Source: Devosia sp. SD17-2 (lineage in GTDB: Bacteria; Pseudomonadota; Alphaproteobacteria; Rhizobiales; Devosiaceae). Taken from it: 64,000 nucleotides of DNA. A program made the position numbers and the translations under genes. Within the stretch, counting starts at the first letter, position 1. The number at the start of each line of letters is the position of its first letter. The stretch spans positions 575,001 through 639,000 of the forward strand of contig NZ_CP104002.1 of assembly GCF_029201565.1 (NCBI RefSeq). Direction: 5' to 3'. Below, piece after piece: positions 43,837 through 52,299 of this stretch. A model generated the notes under the pieces. The model was not told the DNA's origin, searched no databases, and was given only the letters and a program-made list of their open reading frames with translations.

Positions 43837-44658
43837 GTGGAGGGACAGCCTGTGTCGATCAGCGAATTTACCGAAAACCTAACGGCTGCGGCGAAGGGAT
43901 GCGGTCTCTTCGAGGGTCTTTTTCTTGGCGGCTCGCATGGGCGCGGGACGGCCGATGCGTGGAGCGATATCGATCTCGTGGGTCTGGCTCCGGCAGAGCG
44001 CCACGACGCAATCATAAACTGGTGGCGCGGCTGGCTCGAGGCGCGCGAGCCGCAGATTTACTTCCATGTGCTCAAGCGGGGTGGGACGCTGATCAATGCG
44101 ATCGGCCAAAGCTGGCTGCGGGTTGATATCAGCCTTGCCGAACCCTCCGGACTGGGGCGAAGGGCAAAGGACCAGCTCATGCCGCTGGTCGATCCGAAAG
44201 GTCTTTATGCGCGCCTGCCGCAGAGCCTTCCCGGTTATGTGGCTGATCCGCGTAGGGTCGAGGATATCGTCACCGAATTCATCCGCGTGCTGGGGCTGAC
44301 CCCGGTGGTCCTGGGGCGCGAGGAGTGGGTGGTGATGATGATGGGCACAGGATTGTTACGCGACATGCTCAGCCAGATCATGCAGGAGGCGCTGAGCGTG
44401 CCGGATCGGGGCGGCATGCTGCATCTGAGCCGGCTTCTGCCGGAAGCGGAAATGAATGTGCTGCTCAACCTGCCCTATCCCGGGCCGCAGCGCGAGGCGC
44501 TGATCTCAGCGCAATTGGCCATCGCCGGCGCCTTTTTTCCGCGTGCCCGCCGGTTGGCGCAGGCGGTGGGCGCAGAATGGCCCGCAGCGTTCGAGGCGGT
44601 GACAAAGGCTCGTGTCGCCGAATTTATTGGCCGACGTGCTGATACGCTCTGGCCTTGA
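43837..44658 (+). CDS. Nucleotidyltransferase-domain protein
   Basis: 273 residues starting at GTG 43837. The Pol-beta-type nucleotidyltransferase motif is clear at residues 30-47: GGSHGRGTADAWSDIDLV with both metal-binding Asp residues. The rest is helical and lacks an obvious antibiotic-binding motif, although the layout resembles aminoglycoside adenylyltransferases. A later acidic residue in LRVDISLAE could be the third carboxylate. The substrate is unknown. Divergent from hsp20. Confidence 0.78.
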   Translation: MEGQPVSISEFTENLTAAAKGCGLFEGLFLGGSHGRGTADAWSDIDLVGLAPAERHDAIINWWRGWLEAREPQIYFHVLKRGGTLINAIGQSWLRVDISLAEPSGLGRRAKDQLMPLVDPKGLYARLPQSLPGYVADPRRVEDIVTEFIRVLGLTPVVLGREEWVVMMMGTGLLRDMLSQIMQEALSVPDRGGMLHLSRLLPEAEMNVLLNLPYPGPQREALISAQLAIAGAFFPRARRLAQAVGAEWPAAFEAVTKARVAEFIGRRADTLWP

Positions 44659-44931
44659 CGGAACGCGCGGCAGGTATAGGCTCCCCCCATTCCACGCAAA
44701 TCGCCGGGCTGAACGCTAAATGAATGGATCTGTTGGATTCTATTCAGAGTCTTGCGGGTAGAGACGGCGCGATGAGTGACCTGCAAGTCACTTGTCGTTC
44801 AGGAGGACCCGTCATCCGCCCCCCGCACGGGACCGAAATGAAAGAAAGCCAGCATCTCCCAGTAGGGATGCTGGCTTTTCTTTGTTTACCAGCAGTGTTT
44901 ATCGTGCCCGCGTTCAGCGCGGAGGCAGCAA
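44659..44931 (+). other. Non-coding gap with candidate small RNA or leader
   Basis: 273 bases without a convincing gene. A weak promoter may lie at the start (TTGACG 44655-44660, TAGGCT 44677-44682). AGTGAC-CTGCAA-GTCACT is a perfect hairpin inside, and a strong terminator ends the stretch at 44845-44884. Confidence 0.35.
44845..44884 (+). terminator. Strong Rho-independent terminator
   Basis: Arms AAAGCCAGCATC (44845-44856) and GATGCTGGCTTT (44867-44878) are perfect 12-mers, followed by TTCTTTG. It lies 48 bases before the start of the next gene and 187 bases after the previous stop, so it may end a separate small transcript. Confidence 0.8.
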
Positions 44932-45906
44932 TTGACCGCCCAGGTCGACCCACACGGTCCCAAACTCGCCGTCACACCATCCAATCCGGTTCCGGAGGGG
45001 GTGCGGCTGGGCTATCTCGAGACTGTCGATCGCGTGCGGTTGCGCTACGCGATCTGGCCGAAATCGGCGGGCCCGCATCGCGGGACTGTGTGTCTCGTGC
45101 AAGGGCGCACCGAATATATCGAGAAATATTTCGAGACCATCGCCGACTTCCAGTCGCGCGGCTTTGCCGTCGCCACCTTCGACTGGCGCGGGCAGGGCGG
45201 CTCGCAACGGCTGATCGGCAATCCGACGCTGGGCTATGTCGATCATTTTGATGACTACTGGAGCGATCTGCGCAGTTTTCACGCCAAGATCCTGCTGCCC
45301 GATTGTCCGCCACCCTATTATCTCGTCGGCCATTCGATGGGTGGGTTGGCGAGCCTGTTTGCCGCAACCCGCGACCGGATGATGTTCGACCGGGTGTTTC
45401 TGTCGGCGCCCATGGTGAGCCTCCACCGCATGGAACATGCCATTGCCCGCACCGGGCGGATCGCCACTGCTGCCAGTTTCCTGGGGCTCGGCCGGTTGCC
45501 CTATGCGCGACGGGGCGACCAGCGGCCGAGCGAAGCGGGTTTCGCCAATAATCTGCTGACCTCGGACCCGACGCGCTATTTGCGCATGGTCGATACGATC
45601 AAGGCCGATGACAGCCTTTATATCGGGTCGCCTACCTTTCGCTGGCTGTCCGCGGCAATGCGAGCCATGGTCGAGGCAGGCAAGGACAGTTTTCCGGCCA
45701 AAATGCAGATCCCGCTGTTGATCCTCGGGGCCGCGCGCGACGAAATCGTCTCGACGCCTGCCATCGAGCGGCTGGGGCTGCGGCTGCGCAATGGGCGGCA
45801 CATGATCATCCCCGGCGCGCGGCATGAATTGTTCATGGAGAACGAGACAATCCGCGGCCAGGTGTTTGCCGCCTTCGATGCGTTCATCACCGAACAGAGC
45901 AGGTGA
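44932..45906 (+). CDS. Alpha/beta-hydrolase, lysophospholipase (PldB/monoglyceride lipase) type
   Basis: 324 residues starting at TTG 44932, supported by GGAGG 6 bases upstream; no better start exists. The Hydrolase_4 domain has GRTEYIEKYFETIADFQSRGF, FDWRGQGGS, the nucleophile elbow VGHSMGGLAS, an Asp in GAARDEIVS and the His in PGARHELFME. This is the PldB/monoacylglycerol lipase pattern. Cytosolic, with no signal peptide; it probably hydrolyses lysophospholipids or monoglycerides. Confidence 0.9.
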   Translation: MTAQVDPHGPKLAVTPSNPVPEGVRLGYLETVDRVRLRYAIWPKSAGPHRGTVCLVQGRTEYIEKYFETIADFQSRGFAVATFDWRGQGGSQRLIGNPTLGYVDHFDDYWSDLRSFHAKILLPDCPPPYYLVGHSMGGLASLFAATRDRMMFDRVFLSAPMVSLHRMEHAIARTGRIATAASFLGLGRLPYARRGDQRPSEAGFANNLLTSDPTRYLRMVDTIKADDSLYIGSPTFRWLSAAMRAMVEAGKDSFPAKMQIPLLILGAARDEIVSTPAIERLGLRLRNGRHMIIPGARHELFMENETIRGQVFAAFDAFITEQSR

Positions 45907-45909
45907 TCG

Positions 45910-46317
45910 CTAGGGGCTGACCGGGATGAGGACCACCGAGCGCAGATTGATATCCTCGGGCAGCGGCATGCCGGGCGGCTTGAACGCATAATCGAGCGTC
46001 AACTCGACATGGGGATAGGGCTGGGCGAGACGCAGCGCCGATATCGTGAGTTTCATCGGATCGAGCGGGGTGGCGGTCATGCCGGCCAGGATCGTCTCGG
46101 TGGCGCCGTCGACGTCTGTGCTGGCAAAGAGCAGGTGGCGCGCGCCTTTTTCGGCCAGCTGCGAAATGGTCGACTGGGCATAGATGCCGAAGCCGAGCTG
46201 AACGAAGGCAAAGACGCAGAAGAGGAAGATCGGCGCCACCATCGCAAATTCGATGGCGGTTCCCCCCCTCGAGTTGCGCCAGAAGTGTCTTGCCACGGCA
46301 AAGGGAGAACGGCTCAT
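45910..46317 (-). CDS. TadE-family pilus assembly protein
   Basis: 135 residues. After a short basic head comes the TadE motif RGGTAIEFAMVAPIFLFCVFAFVQLGFG, where the Gly/Thr-Ala-Glu-Phe start is the prepilin-like cleavage region and a hydrophobic helix follows. The rest is a small periplasmic domain. TadE proteins are minor pseudopilins of Flp/Tad pili. It overlaps the next gene upstream by 4 bases; the three form an operon (48031 to 45910). Confidence 0.87.
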   Translation of the reverse strand: MSRSPFAVARHFWRNSRGGTAIEFAMVAPIFLFCVFAFVQLGFGIYAQSTISQLAEKGARHLLFASTDVDGATETILAGMTATPLDPMKLTISALRLAQPYPHVELTLDYAFKPPGMPLPEDINLRSVVLIPVSP

Positions 46318-46754
46318 TGGGCTTTCCCCACATAGAGTTCAAATGTCGCCGAGAGTTCCATGTCCACCTCGAAGATCGGCGTCTTGTAGGGCATCAACAC
46401 GCTCGCTGTCGCATAGCGATCAAGGCCGGGTCGGCAGGTCGTTTGGCAGCCCTCGGCCCCTGAGGCGCAACCGCAGAAGGCGCTGACCTCAAGGGTGATG
46501 TCGTCGAAGCGGGTCAGCCCATGGGAGATGACGGCCCCGGTGGTCGGGATGTTCTTGCCCTGCGTCTGCATGGCGTGTTGCAGGCCCGTGTTCAGCGCCG
46601 ATTGCAGCTCGAGCTTGCGCTGGAAGCCGAAGCCGAGATCGACGGTGCCGGCGACCAGCAGGAGCAGGATCGGCACCAATATGGCGAATTCGACCGCGGC
46701 ATTGCCGCCCCTGTCGCGGCGGAAGCGGGCGATCAGTCTGGCAACGGCCCTCAC
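46314..46754 (-). CDS. TadE/TadG-family pilus assembly protein
   Basis: 146 residues with the motif RGGNAAVEFAILVPILLLLVAG near the N-terminus, again a TadE-like helix. The periplasmic part has four cysteines in FCGCASGAEGCQTTC, which may form disulfides. It overlaps its neighbours by 4 bases on each side, so all three genes are co-translated. The Flp pilin and the ATPase genes are not in the window. Confidence 0.87.
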   Translation of the reverse strand: MRAVARLIARFRRDRGGNAAVEFAILVPILLLLVAGTVDLGFGFQRKLELQSALNTGLQHAMQTQGKNIPTTGAVISHGLTRFDDITLEVSAFCGCASGAEGCQTTCRPGLDRYATASVLMPYKTPIFEVDMELSATFELYVGKAQ

Positions 46755-48031
46755 AGCAGGGGGCCCTTGGCGAGGCGCACGGTGCTGCTGGCGCCGGTGG
46801 ATGCGCCGCTCTGGGACGAGCAGTCATTGTTGATGGTGCCGCCGCCGCGAATGTCGATCAGATTTGCGATCACTTGGGTGCAGCGGGCGCTGGGCAGGTT
46901 CGGGCCGCTCTCGGTCTGCAGCAGCTGATTGGGGAAATAGATGGCCCCGCCGACATTGCCGATGACGCCGATCAGGCGCACCGTGCCCCCGGTGATGGCC
47001 GGATTGCCCATGATGGAGATGCCGGCAGTCGGTCCCGAGGTGGGGGCGGTCAGGTTCCATCGCACGTTCTGGGCGATGTCGAGCACCTTGGTCTGGTTGA
47101 CGAAGATGGTGACGCCCTCGCCGGTGATGCGGCTGCCCGGCGTGGCGCGGAAGCCGGCCGAGAAATAATAGACGCCCGGCGCCAGGGTGACGCTGCCGTC
47201 GATTTCGACCTGCTTGCCGTATTTTCCGGGATTGAGCCGGTCGCCGGCAGGCATGCCGACGCCATAGCGTCCCTGCGAGACGGACTGATCGACGAATGTC
47301 GGCGTGTCGGGGATGCCCGGTCCGCCCCAGAAGGGTTTGTCGGCAAACGGGTCCGTCGAGGTGGAGTGATCGATCTGGCCATTGGGGCAGTCGGTGGCGG
47401 TGATCCTGGCGCCGCCATTGGTGGCCGTGGAGCCCGGAGTTTTGATGCAGCTGGCGGTGAGGGAGGCCGTGCCCTCGGCCCAGATGGCGTCGCCATTGCT
47501 CGAATTGCTGGCGACCACGCAGTCCATGTTGACCTGCACGCTGGCGGCCATGACGATGGAGCGGGACTGGTTCGGCTTGAGCGCCAGCATGCAGGGCACC
47601 TGCTCCTGCACGTCGTCGAAGGTGGCATAGGAGACGACGCCGATCTCGATGGAGGCCATCTCCAGAAACATTGCCGACAGATAAAGGCGCGGATTGGTCT
47701 CGAGAATGGCCTGCGACGAATTGGGGCCCAGCGTGCCGTCAGGCGAGGGAATGGCGATCTCGATCTGGTCGAGCGTGCCGCTGAAGCCGGAGGCCTGCGC
47801 CTGTGCCACGCCGACGGCCTTGGCCGCGTCGAGGTCCTTATCGATGCTGTAGGACACCAGCGCACTATAGGCCGCGGTATCGGCGGCGATCTGCAGCTTG
47901 TCGCGCTCGGTGTACCAGTGGCCCACCTCGATCGCGAGCGCAGCAACGCCCAATAATGCAGGTAAAAGCAGGCCAAAGATTACGGCAATAGCGCCACCCT
48001 CGTGGCCTAGAAAATCCACTGCCTTTTTCAT
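46751..48031 (-). CDS. TadG-like Flp pilus assembly protein
   Basis: 426 residues. The N-terminal hydrophobic segment GGAIAVIFGLLLPALLGVAALAIEVG is the TadG/TadE_N (DUF2134/PF13400) signature, followed by WYTERDKLQIAADTAAYSAL. The large external domain is rich in Gly, Ser, Thr and Asn and has a late beta-helix-like region. It probably anchors or caps the Tad pilus or a related surface structure. First gene of the tad-like operon. Confidence 0.85.
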   Translation of the reverse strand: MKKAVDFLGHEGGAIAVIFGLLLPALLGVAALAIEVGHWYTERDKLQIAADTAAYSALVSYSIDKDLDAAKAVGVAQAQASGFSGTLDQIEIAIPSPDGTLGPNSSQAILETNPRLYLSAMFLEMASIEIGVVSYATFDDVQEQVPCMLALKPNQSRSIVMAASVQVNMDCVVASNSSNGDAIWAEGTASLTASCIKTPGSTATNGGARITATDCPNGQIDHSTSTDPFADKPFWGGPGIPDTPTFVDQSVSQGRYGVGMPAGDRLNPGKYGKQVEIDGSVTLAPGVYYFSAGFRATPGSRITGEGVTIFVNQTKVLDIAQNVRWNLTAPTSGPTAGISIMGNPAITGGTVRLIGVIGNVGGAIYFPNQLLQTESGPNLPSARCTQVIANLIDIRGGGTINNDCSSQSGASTGASSTVRLAKGPLL

Positions 48032-48131
48032 GATTTAGTATTTCTGCCCGCCCCCGGTATTTATGCCTATTAAGGGGTGTTGGTTAAATTAAAGTTTACG
48101 TCGCCGTTAGTATCGGACAGCGCTCAAAATT

Positions 48132-48923
48132 TTATGAATTCGCGACCAAATAGAGGGCCTTGGCGAGTAGCTCGGGCGTCGCCGCGGCGACGACATTGCC
48201 GCCCCCCGTAGGGTCGCTGCCGTCCCAGCAGGCGATGGCGCCACCGGCTTCGCGGATAATGGGAACGAGCGCGGCGATGTCATAGCTGTTGAGATAGGGC
48301 TCGATGACGAGGTCGGCGTGGCCTGCGGCGAGCAGCGCATATCCATAGCAATCCATGCCGAAGCGCTGGAGGCGGGTCGCCCCTTCGATGGCCTGCCATT
48401 TGGCGGCAAGGGCCGGTGTGTCGAACAGTTTTGGCGTGGTGGTGAACACGCGCGAGCCTGCGAGTTCGGTGGCGCCGCTGGTGCGGTTGGCCGTCGTGAC
48501 TTCGCCCCGGCGATAGCGTGAGGCGCCGGGAACGGCGAGGAAGGTTTCACCGATGAAGGGCTGGCTCATGAGGCCGGCGACAGCCACGCCATCGATGGCA
48601 AAGCCGATCAGCGTGCCCCAGACCGGCGCGCCGGAAATGAAGGCGCGGGTGCCGTCGACCGGGTCGATGATCCAGCTGTAGCGGCTCTCGCCGCTCTTGC
48701 CCCATTCTTCGCCAATGATGGCGTGATCGGGGAAGTGTTCTGCGATGACCGCGCGGATGGCGGTTTCGGCGCCCTTGTCGGCCTCGGTCACCGGATCAAA
48801 GCCGGAAGCCAGCTTGTTATCGATAGCCAGTCCGGTCCGAAACAGCGGCAGGGTCCGCTCGGCTGCAGCGGCGGACGCGGCAAGCAGAACGGTTTCGATG
48901 CGGTCAAAATCGAGATCGGACAT
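48132..48923 (-). CDS. hisN: Inositol monophosphatase family protein, probable histidinol-phosphatase
   Basis: 263 residues from the ATG at 48923; the long upstream reading frame is non-coding. The metal and phosphate motifs are present: DPVTEADKGAE, IIGEEWG, WIIDPVDGTRAFISG and the late YDIAALVPIIREAGG. The TRAFISGAPVWGTLIG block is more like HisN than SuhB, so histidinol phosphate is the likely substrate (step 8 of histidine synthesis), but an inositol or other phosphatase role is possible. Confidence 0.82.
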   Translation of the reverse strand: MSDLDFDRIETVLLAASAAAAERTLPLFRTGLAIDNKLASGFDPVTEADKGAETAIRAVIAEHFPDHAIIGEEWGKSGESRYSWIIDPVDGTRAFISGAPVWGTLIGFAIDGVAVAGLMSQPFIGETFLAVPGASRYRRGEVTTANRTSGATELAGSRVFTTTPKLFDTPALAAKWQAIEGATRLQRFGMDCYGYALLAAGHADLVIEPYLNSYDIAALVPIIREAGGAIACWDGSDPTGGGNVVAAATPELLAKALYLVANS

Positions 48924-49149
48924 GGCGGCAAAAAATCCGGCTGGGCGGGAATTTGGGGGCCGGTTCCGGACAAGTCCGGGCGCGGCGTGGTCAAGCTCTA
49001 GCCGCTCGACAGGCAAAGGTGAAGCGCGGCGGGGCAAAAGGCGGTGGGACGCCGCTGATTCATTTTTGCAACAAGCGCCAGCACTTCGATGGTGTGGGTG
49101 TGAACCGGACTTGTGCAAGCGCCTGTGGAGGATCATCCTCAACAGGCAT

Positions 49150-49230
49150 GGTGGCTGGGGTTTGCGCAGCGCAGCTCATCCATCGTTCCTCCCTTGACTG
49201 GGCCGCCCTCGTGGCGGCCCTTCTGTTTGG
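49150..49230 (+). ncRNA. mmgR: Candidate suhB/MmgR (alpha-r8) small RNA
   Basis: A small transcript is predicted between hisN and the amidohydrolase gene. It ends in a perfect 8-bp terminator (49200-49207 with 49213-49220) and TTCTGTTT. Just before it lies GTTCCTCCCT (49185-49194), near the unpaired UUUCCUCCCU motif that I recall for the MmgR/suhB RNA family of alphaproteobacteria. That RNA is named for its place beside an inositol-monophosphatase-family gene, as here. The 5' end is estimated. Confidence 0.5.
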
Positions 49231-49245
49231 AAGGTGCTGAATGCG

Positions 49246-50142
49246 CTATTCGGCCGCAGCCTTTTCGCCGCCGAGCGGGGCGGCGGCCAGGCCCATCAGG
49301 TCGAGGCCGATCAGCGTCTGGATCACATTCTCGATGATGAGACGCATCGGCTCGAAGCCGGAATGCATCTCGAGCGTGGTTTCGTTCATGTAGAGGTGCC
49401 GGCTGATCTCGATCTGCAGGGCATGGACGCCGTGTTGCGGGCGGCCATAGGACCTTGTGCAAAAGCCGCCGGCATAGGGGCGATTGCGCGCAACCTTGAG
49501 GCCCGCAGCGATGAAGGTGGTTTCAACCAGATCGATCAGGGCGGAGGCGCAGGTCGTGCCGTAGCGGTCGCCGAGCACGATGTCTGGGGTGGCGCGCTCG
49601 CCATGCCGTCCGATGCGCGGCATGGAATGGCAATCGATCAGCACGGCAACGCCAAAACTGGCGAGTGCCTCGCTGAGGAGTTTTTGCAGGGCGGCATGAT
49701 AGGGGTGATAAATCCCCTCGATGCGCATGCGCGCGTCTTCCAGCGTCAGGCGCTCGCGATAGATCGGCTTGTTCTCGGCAACGACGCGGGCCAGCGTTCC
49801 GAGGCCCGCCGCGACACGAGGCGAATTGGTGTTGAAGCGATCCGACAGCGGCTCGATAAACATGGTGGGATCAAGTTCCCACGGCTCGCGATTGGCATCG
49901 AGATAGGCGCGGGGGAAATGGGCCCGCAGGAGCGGGGCGCCGAGGTGGGGCGCGCGGGAGAACAGCTCGTCGACAAAGGCGTCTTCGGATTGGCGGATCG
50001 ACAGATGATCGAGCCGCGTCATGGCGAGAAAGCGTGGCGGATAGACCCGGCCCGAATGGGGCGAATTGAACACGATCGGCGCCACCAGGCGCCGCGGCCG
50101 GATGGTTTCAAATGCCGGTTGATCCCAATAGTCGGACCGCAC
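49246..50142 (-). CDS. N-formylglutamate amidohydrolase
   Basis: 298 residues from the GTG at 50142, chosen for its GAGGGAGA ribosome site; a longer frame to 50250 is less likely. Conserved FGase blocks: IVFNSPHSGRVYP, AYLDANREPWELDP, IYHPYHAAL, VLIDCHSMP, DIVLGDRYG, NRPYAGGF and ALQIEISRHLYMN. The enzyme releases formate from N-formylglutamate in histidine breakdown or salvage; no hut genes adjoin it here. Single gene. Confidence 0.9.
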   Translation of the reverse strand: MRSDYWDQPAFETIRPRRLVAPIVFNSPHSGRVYPPRFLAMTRLDHLSIRQSEDAFVDELFSRAPHLGAPLLRAHFPRAYLDANREPWELDPTMFIEPLSDRFNTNSPRVAAGLGTLARVVAENKPIYRERLTLEDARMRIEGIYHPYHAALQKLLSEALASFGVAVLIDCHSMPRIGRHGERATPDIVLGDRYGTTCASALIDLVETTFIAAGLKVARNRPYAGGFCTRSYGRPQHGVHALQIEISRHLYMNETTLEMHSGFEPMRLIIENVIQTLIGLDLMGLAAAPLGGEKAAAE

Positions 50143-50344
50143 GCTGTCTCCCTCGATGCGGCGCCGTCGCTCTGCCGCGTGTGATTTGCCCTGGGCCGAC
50201 AGTGTCGCGCGGCGCAGCAATCTTGTCCAGTTGGGCGTAAAATCGCGCATAATGGGGTGGGGAGCGGTTGCGCCGCCACAAAAGTGGACTAAACATCGGG
50301 CCCAATAGTCGACTCACACAGGAAATGGGGCTTAGGGGTTTTTG

Positions 50345-50704
50345 ATGAAGCGAATTCTTCTCGCTGAAGACGACAACGATATGCGCCAGTTCCTCACCCG
50401 CGCGCTCAAGAACGCGGGCTATGAAGTGGTGTCGTTCGACAATGGGCTGTCTGCCTATGAGCGCCTGCGCGAAGAGCCGTTTTCGCTGCTTTTGTCCGAT
50501 ATCGTGATGCCGGAAATGGACGGCATCGAGCTGGCGCGACGCGCCACCGAACTCGATCCCGATCTCAAGGTGATGTTCATCACCGGCTTTGCCGCGGTTG
50601 CGCTCAACCCGGACAGCGACGCGCCCAAGGATGCTTCGGTGCTGTCCAAGCCGTTCCACCTGCGTGATCTGGTCAGCGAAGTGGAGCGTTTGCTGGCTGC
50701 CTGA
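50345..50704 (+). CDS. cpdR: Response regulator CpdR
   Basis: 119 residues, a stand-alone receiver domain. The acidic pocket LAEDDND, the phosphorylation site Asp52 in LLSDIVMPEMDG, the Thr in FITGFAAVALNP and the Lys in LSKPFHLRDLV are all present. The sequence is nearly that of the conserved alphaproteobacterial CpdR, which, when unphosphorylated, brings ClpXP and its substrates to the pole during the cell cycle. It is upstream of tRNA-Val genes and divergent from the amidohydrolase gene. Confidence 0.95.
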   Translation: MKRILLAEDDNDMRQFLTRALKNAGYEVVSFDNGLSAYERLREEPFSLLLSDIVMPEMDGIELARRATELDPDLKVMFITGFAAVALNPDSDAPKDASVLSKPFHLRDLVSEVERLLAA

Positions 50705-50805
50705 AAACTTTCCACAGGCAGGTGATTGACCCCCTTGACCGGCCAAACGGTTTTGTGGTCTATCCCCGTCATCGGAGCAGCGATGCTGCACCGACCCGGA
50801 GAGAT

Positions 50806-50880
<75 letters not shown>

Positions 50881-50921
50881 TCTCTTTCCGGCCGCTTCCC
50901 CTTAAAGGGGATTTGCGGAGT

Positions 50922-50996
50922 GGGAGTATAGCTCAGCGGGAGAGCATTCGCTTCACACGCGAAGGGTCACAAGTTCAATCCTTGTTACTCCCACCA
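50922..50996 (+). tRNA. tRNA-Val (CAC)
   Basis: A 75-nt cloverleaf with encoded CCA. Acceptor arms GGGAGTA and TACTCCC pair fully. Anticodon CAC at 50954-50956 in the loop TTCACAC between TTCGC and GCGAA. Its body is almost identical to the GAC tRNA upstream, pointing to local duplication. Confidence 0.97.
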
Positions 50997-51052
50997 TTTT
51001 TCCCACAGTCTTAATAATTCAATCTTGTGTCGTTGCCGCTGTTTGCCTGTGG

Positions 51053-51301
51053 TCAGTCGAAGCGCAGGCCTGCGCTCGTGCCATCTCGCCACACCACTTC
51101 ACAAGGCTGCAGCATAGTGCCCACGATCAGGCTGATTCGATCGGGCAGGGCTATATCTTCTGGCAGGGCAATCATGACGCCGGATCGGGACACGTTCAGG
51201 ATGGTGACGTCCAGCCTCACCTGATCGGCGGCGATCTGGGCGGGGCTCCGCAGCACAGGAGGCGAGCGTCGTTCCCGCCGCCGGTCTAGAAAAGTGTTCA
51301 T
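51053..51301 (-). CDS. PilZ domain protein
   Basis: 82 residues, a single PilZ domain. The c-di-GMP-binding signatures RRRERR (N-terminal RxxxR) and NVSRSGVMI ((D/N)xSxxG) are both present. The end VVWRDGTSAGLRFD is typical. It should bind c-di-GMP and change partner behaviour. It is divergent from a GGDEF gene, 250 bases away, which makes a local signalling pair plausible. Confidence 0.88.
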   Translation of the reverse strand: MNTFLDRRRERRSPPVLRSPAQIAADQVRLDVTILNVSRSGVMIALPEDIALPDRISLIVGTMLQPCEVVWRDGTSAGLRFD

Positions 51302-51362
51302 GCCTCTTCATAGCCCGGTAAGCGTGTGTAGGCGTAGACGAAAATTGCTAAATATCTCCGTA

Positions 51363-51391
51363 TTGACAGCGGGATAGCCATGCGCTTTAGA
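51363..51391 (+). promoter_or_regulatory. Putative promoter of the GGDEF gene
   Basis: Consensus TTGACA (51363-51368), a 17-base spacer and TTTAGA (51386-51391). It implies a leader of about 150 bases before the ATG at 51552, in which nothing else is recognised. Confidence 0.5.
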
Positions 51392-51551
51392 GCGTTTCGT
51401 ACAGAATGGTCGCTGGACCGATCCAGTCTGCAGTATGGGCCACAATGAGCGCTTTGGTCCGGAGAGCCGCAATCATGCCGGCCTTCTTAGCAGCTTGGTT
51501 ACGTGTGGATGACACGGTCCCCATAGTAAGCACCTGAGTAGAGATTTGCTG

Positions 51552-52286
51552 ATGCATTGGCCGTCAAGGCTTGTCTGGAGACGTACGGCTATCGTCGCGA
51601 TATGCGCTGGTGCCGTGTCGATGTCGATCTCGACAGGCGTAAGGATGGCAATTGGAGCCGAGGCAGACACCGTCACGGTTCTCGTGCGGATAACACTTCC
51701 GTTCTTGATCGCTGTGCCGCTTGGCCTGTTCTGGTTCACGCGGCTGGAACGTCTTGAAGCGTCCTACCAGCAATTGCTGGCAGACGCCGCCGAACTCGCC
51801 CGGCGGGCCAGTGTCGATCCGCTGACTGGCTTACTTAATCGGCGCAGCTTTATCGAGCAGTTCAACCTGTCCCAGAACCACGGAATTGCCGGGATATTTA
51901 TTCTCGCCGATGTCGATGACCTCAAGTTGATCAACGACGAACTCGGGCATCTGGCCGGTGACGAGGCTATTGTCGCGGTTGCTGAAGCGCTCCGGGGACG
52001 ACTGGGAGACAAGGCGCTGATCGCGCGCATCGGTGGGGATGAATTTTGTGCGTTTTCTCCGTGCTCTCACGACAGCGCGCGCGACTTCGACATCGACGCC
52101 ATCAGTGAGGCCGCGACCAGCATATTCCGGTCGCGCCTCGGTGACGACACTGTGGATCTGGGAATATCCATCGGCACAGTGAGGACCAGCAAGGGCCTTG
52201 AATTCACCGACGCCATTGCGGCCAGTGACGCGAACCTCTACCGCAACAAGGCGGCCCGCAAGGGAAGCCAGCCCGTCTCGTCGTAG
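51552..52286 (+). CDS. Membrane GGDEF-domain protein (diguanylate cyclase)
   Basis: 244 residues from the ATG at 51552 (a TTG two codons earlier is possible). Two hydrophobic segments (about 10-33 and 42-63) are followed by a GGDEF domain from about residue 85 (VDPLTGLLNRRSF, ADVDDLKLINDELGHLAGDEA, ARIGGDEFCAF). The active site is intact. The RxxD inhibition site is not at the standard spacing: RLGD is 7, not 5, residues before GGDEF. It is likely to make c-di-GMP at the membrane; the input signal is unknown. Confidence 0.88.
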   Translation: MHWPSRLVWRRTAIVAICAGAVSMSISTGVRMAIGAEADTVTVLVRITLPFLIAVPLGLFWFTRLERLEASYQQLLADAAELARRASVDPLTGLLNRRSFIEQFNLSQNHGIAGIFILADVDDLKLINDELGHLAGDEAIVAVAEALRGRLGDKALIARIGGDEFCAFSPCSHDSARDFDIDAISEAATSIFRSRLGDDTVDLGISIGTVRTSKGLEFTDAIAASDANLYRNKAARKGSQPVSS

Positions 52287-52299
52287 ACAGGGGGCCTTT

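Noticed and set aside
44724..45251. A 175-codon plus-strand frame across the terminator and the hydrolase start
   Set aside because: It crosses a strong terminator and overlaps the hydrolase gene in another frame; the apparent hydrophobic stretch is coincidental.
48953..49240. A 95-codon plus-strand frame upstream of hisN
   Set aside because: Low-complexity translation with no ribosome site, and it crosses the terminator at 49200-49220; a small RNA explains the region better.
51445..51537. A 30-codon open frame in the leader of the membrane GGDEF gene
   Set aside because: No good ribosome site and no recognisable leader-peptide feature; too short to support without conservation.
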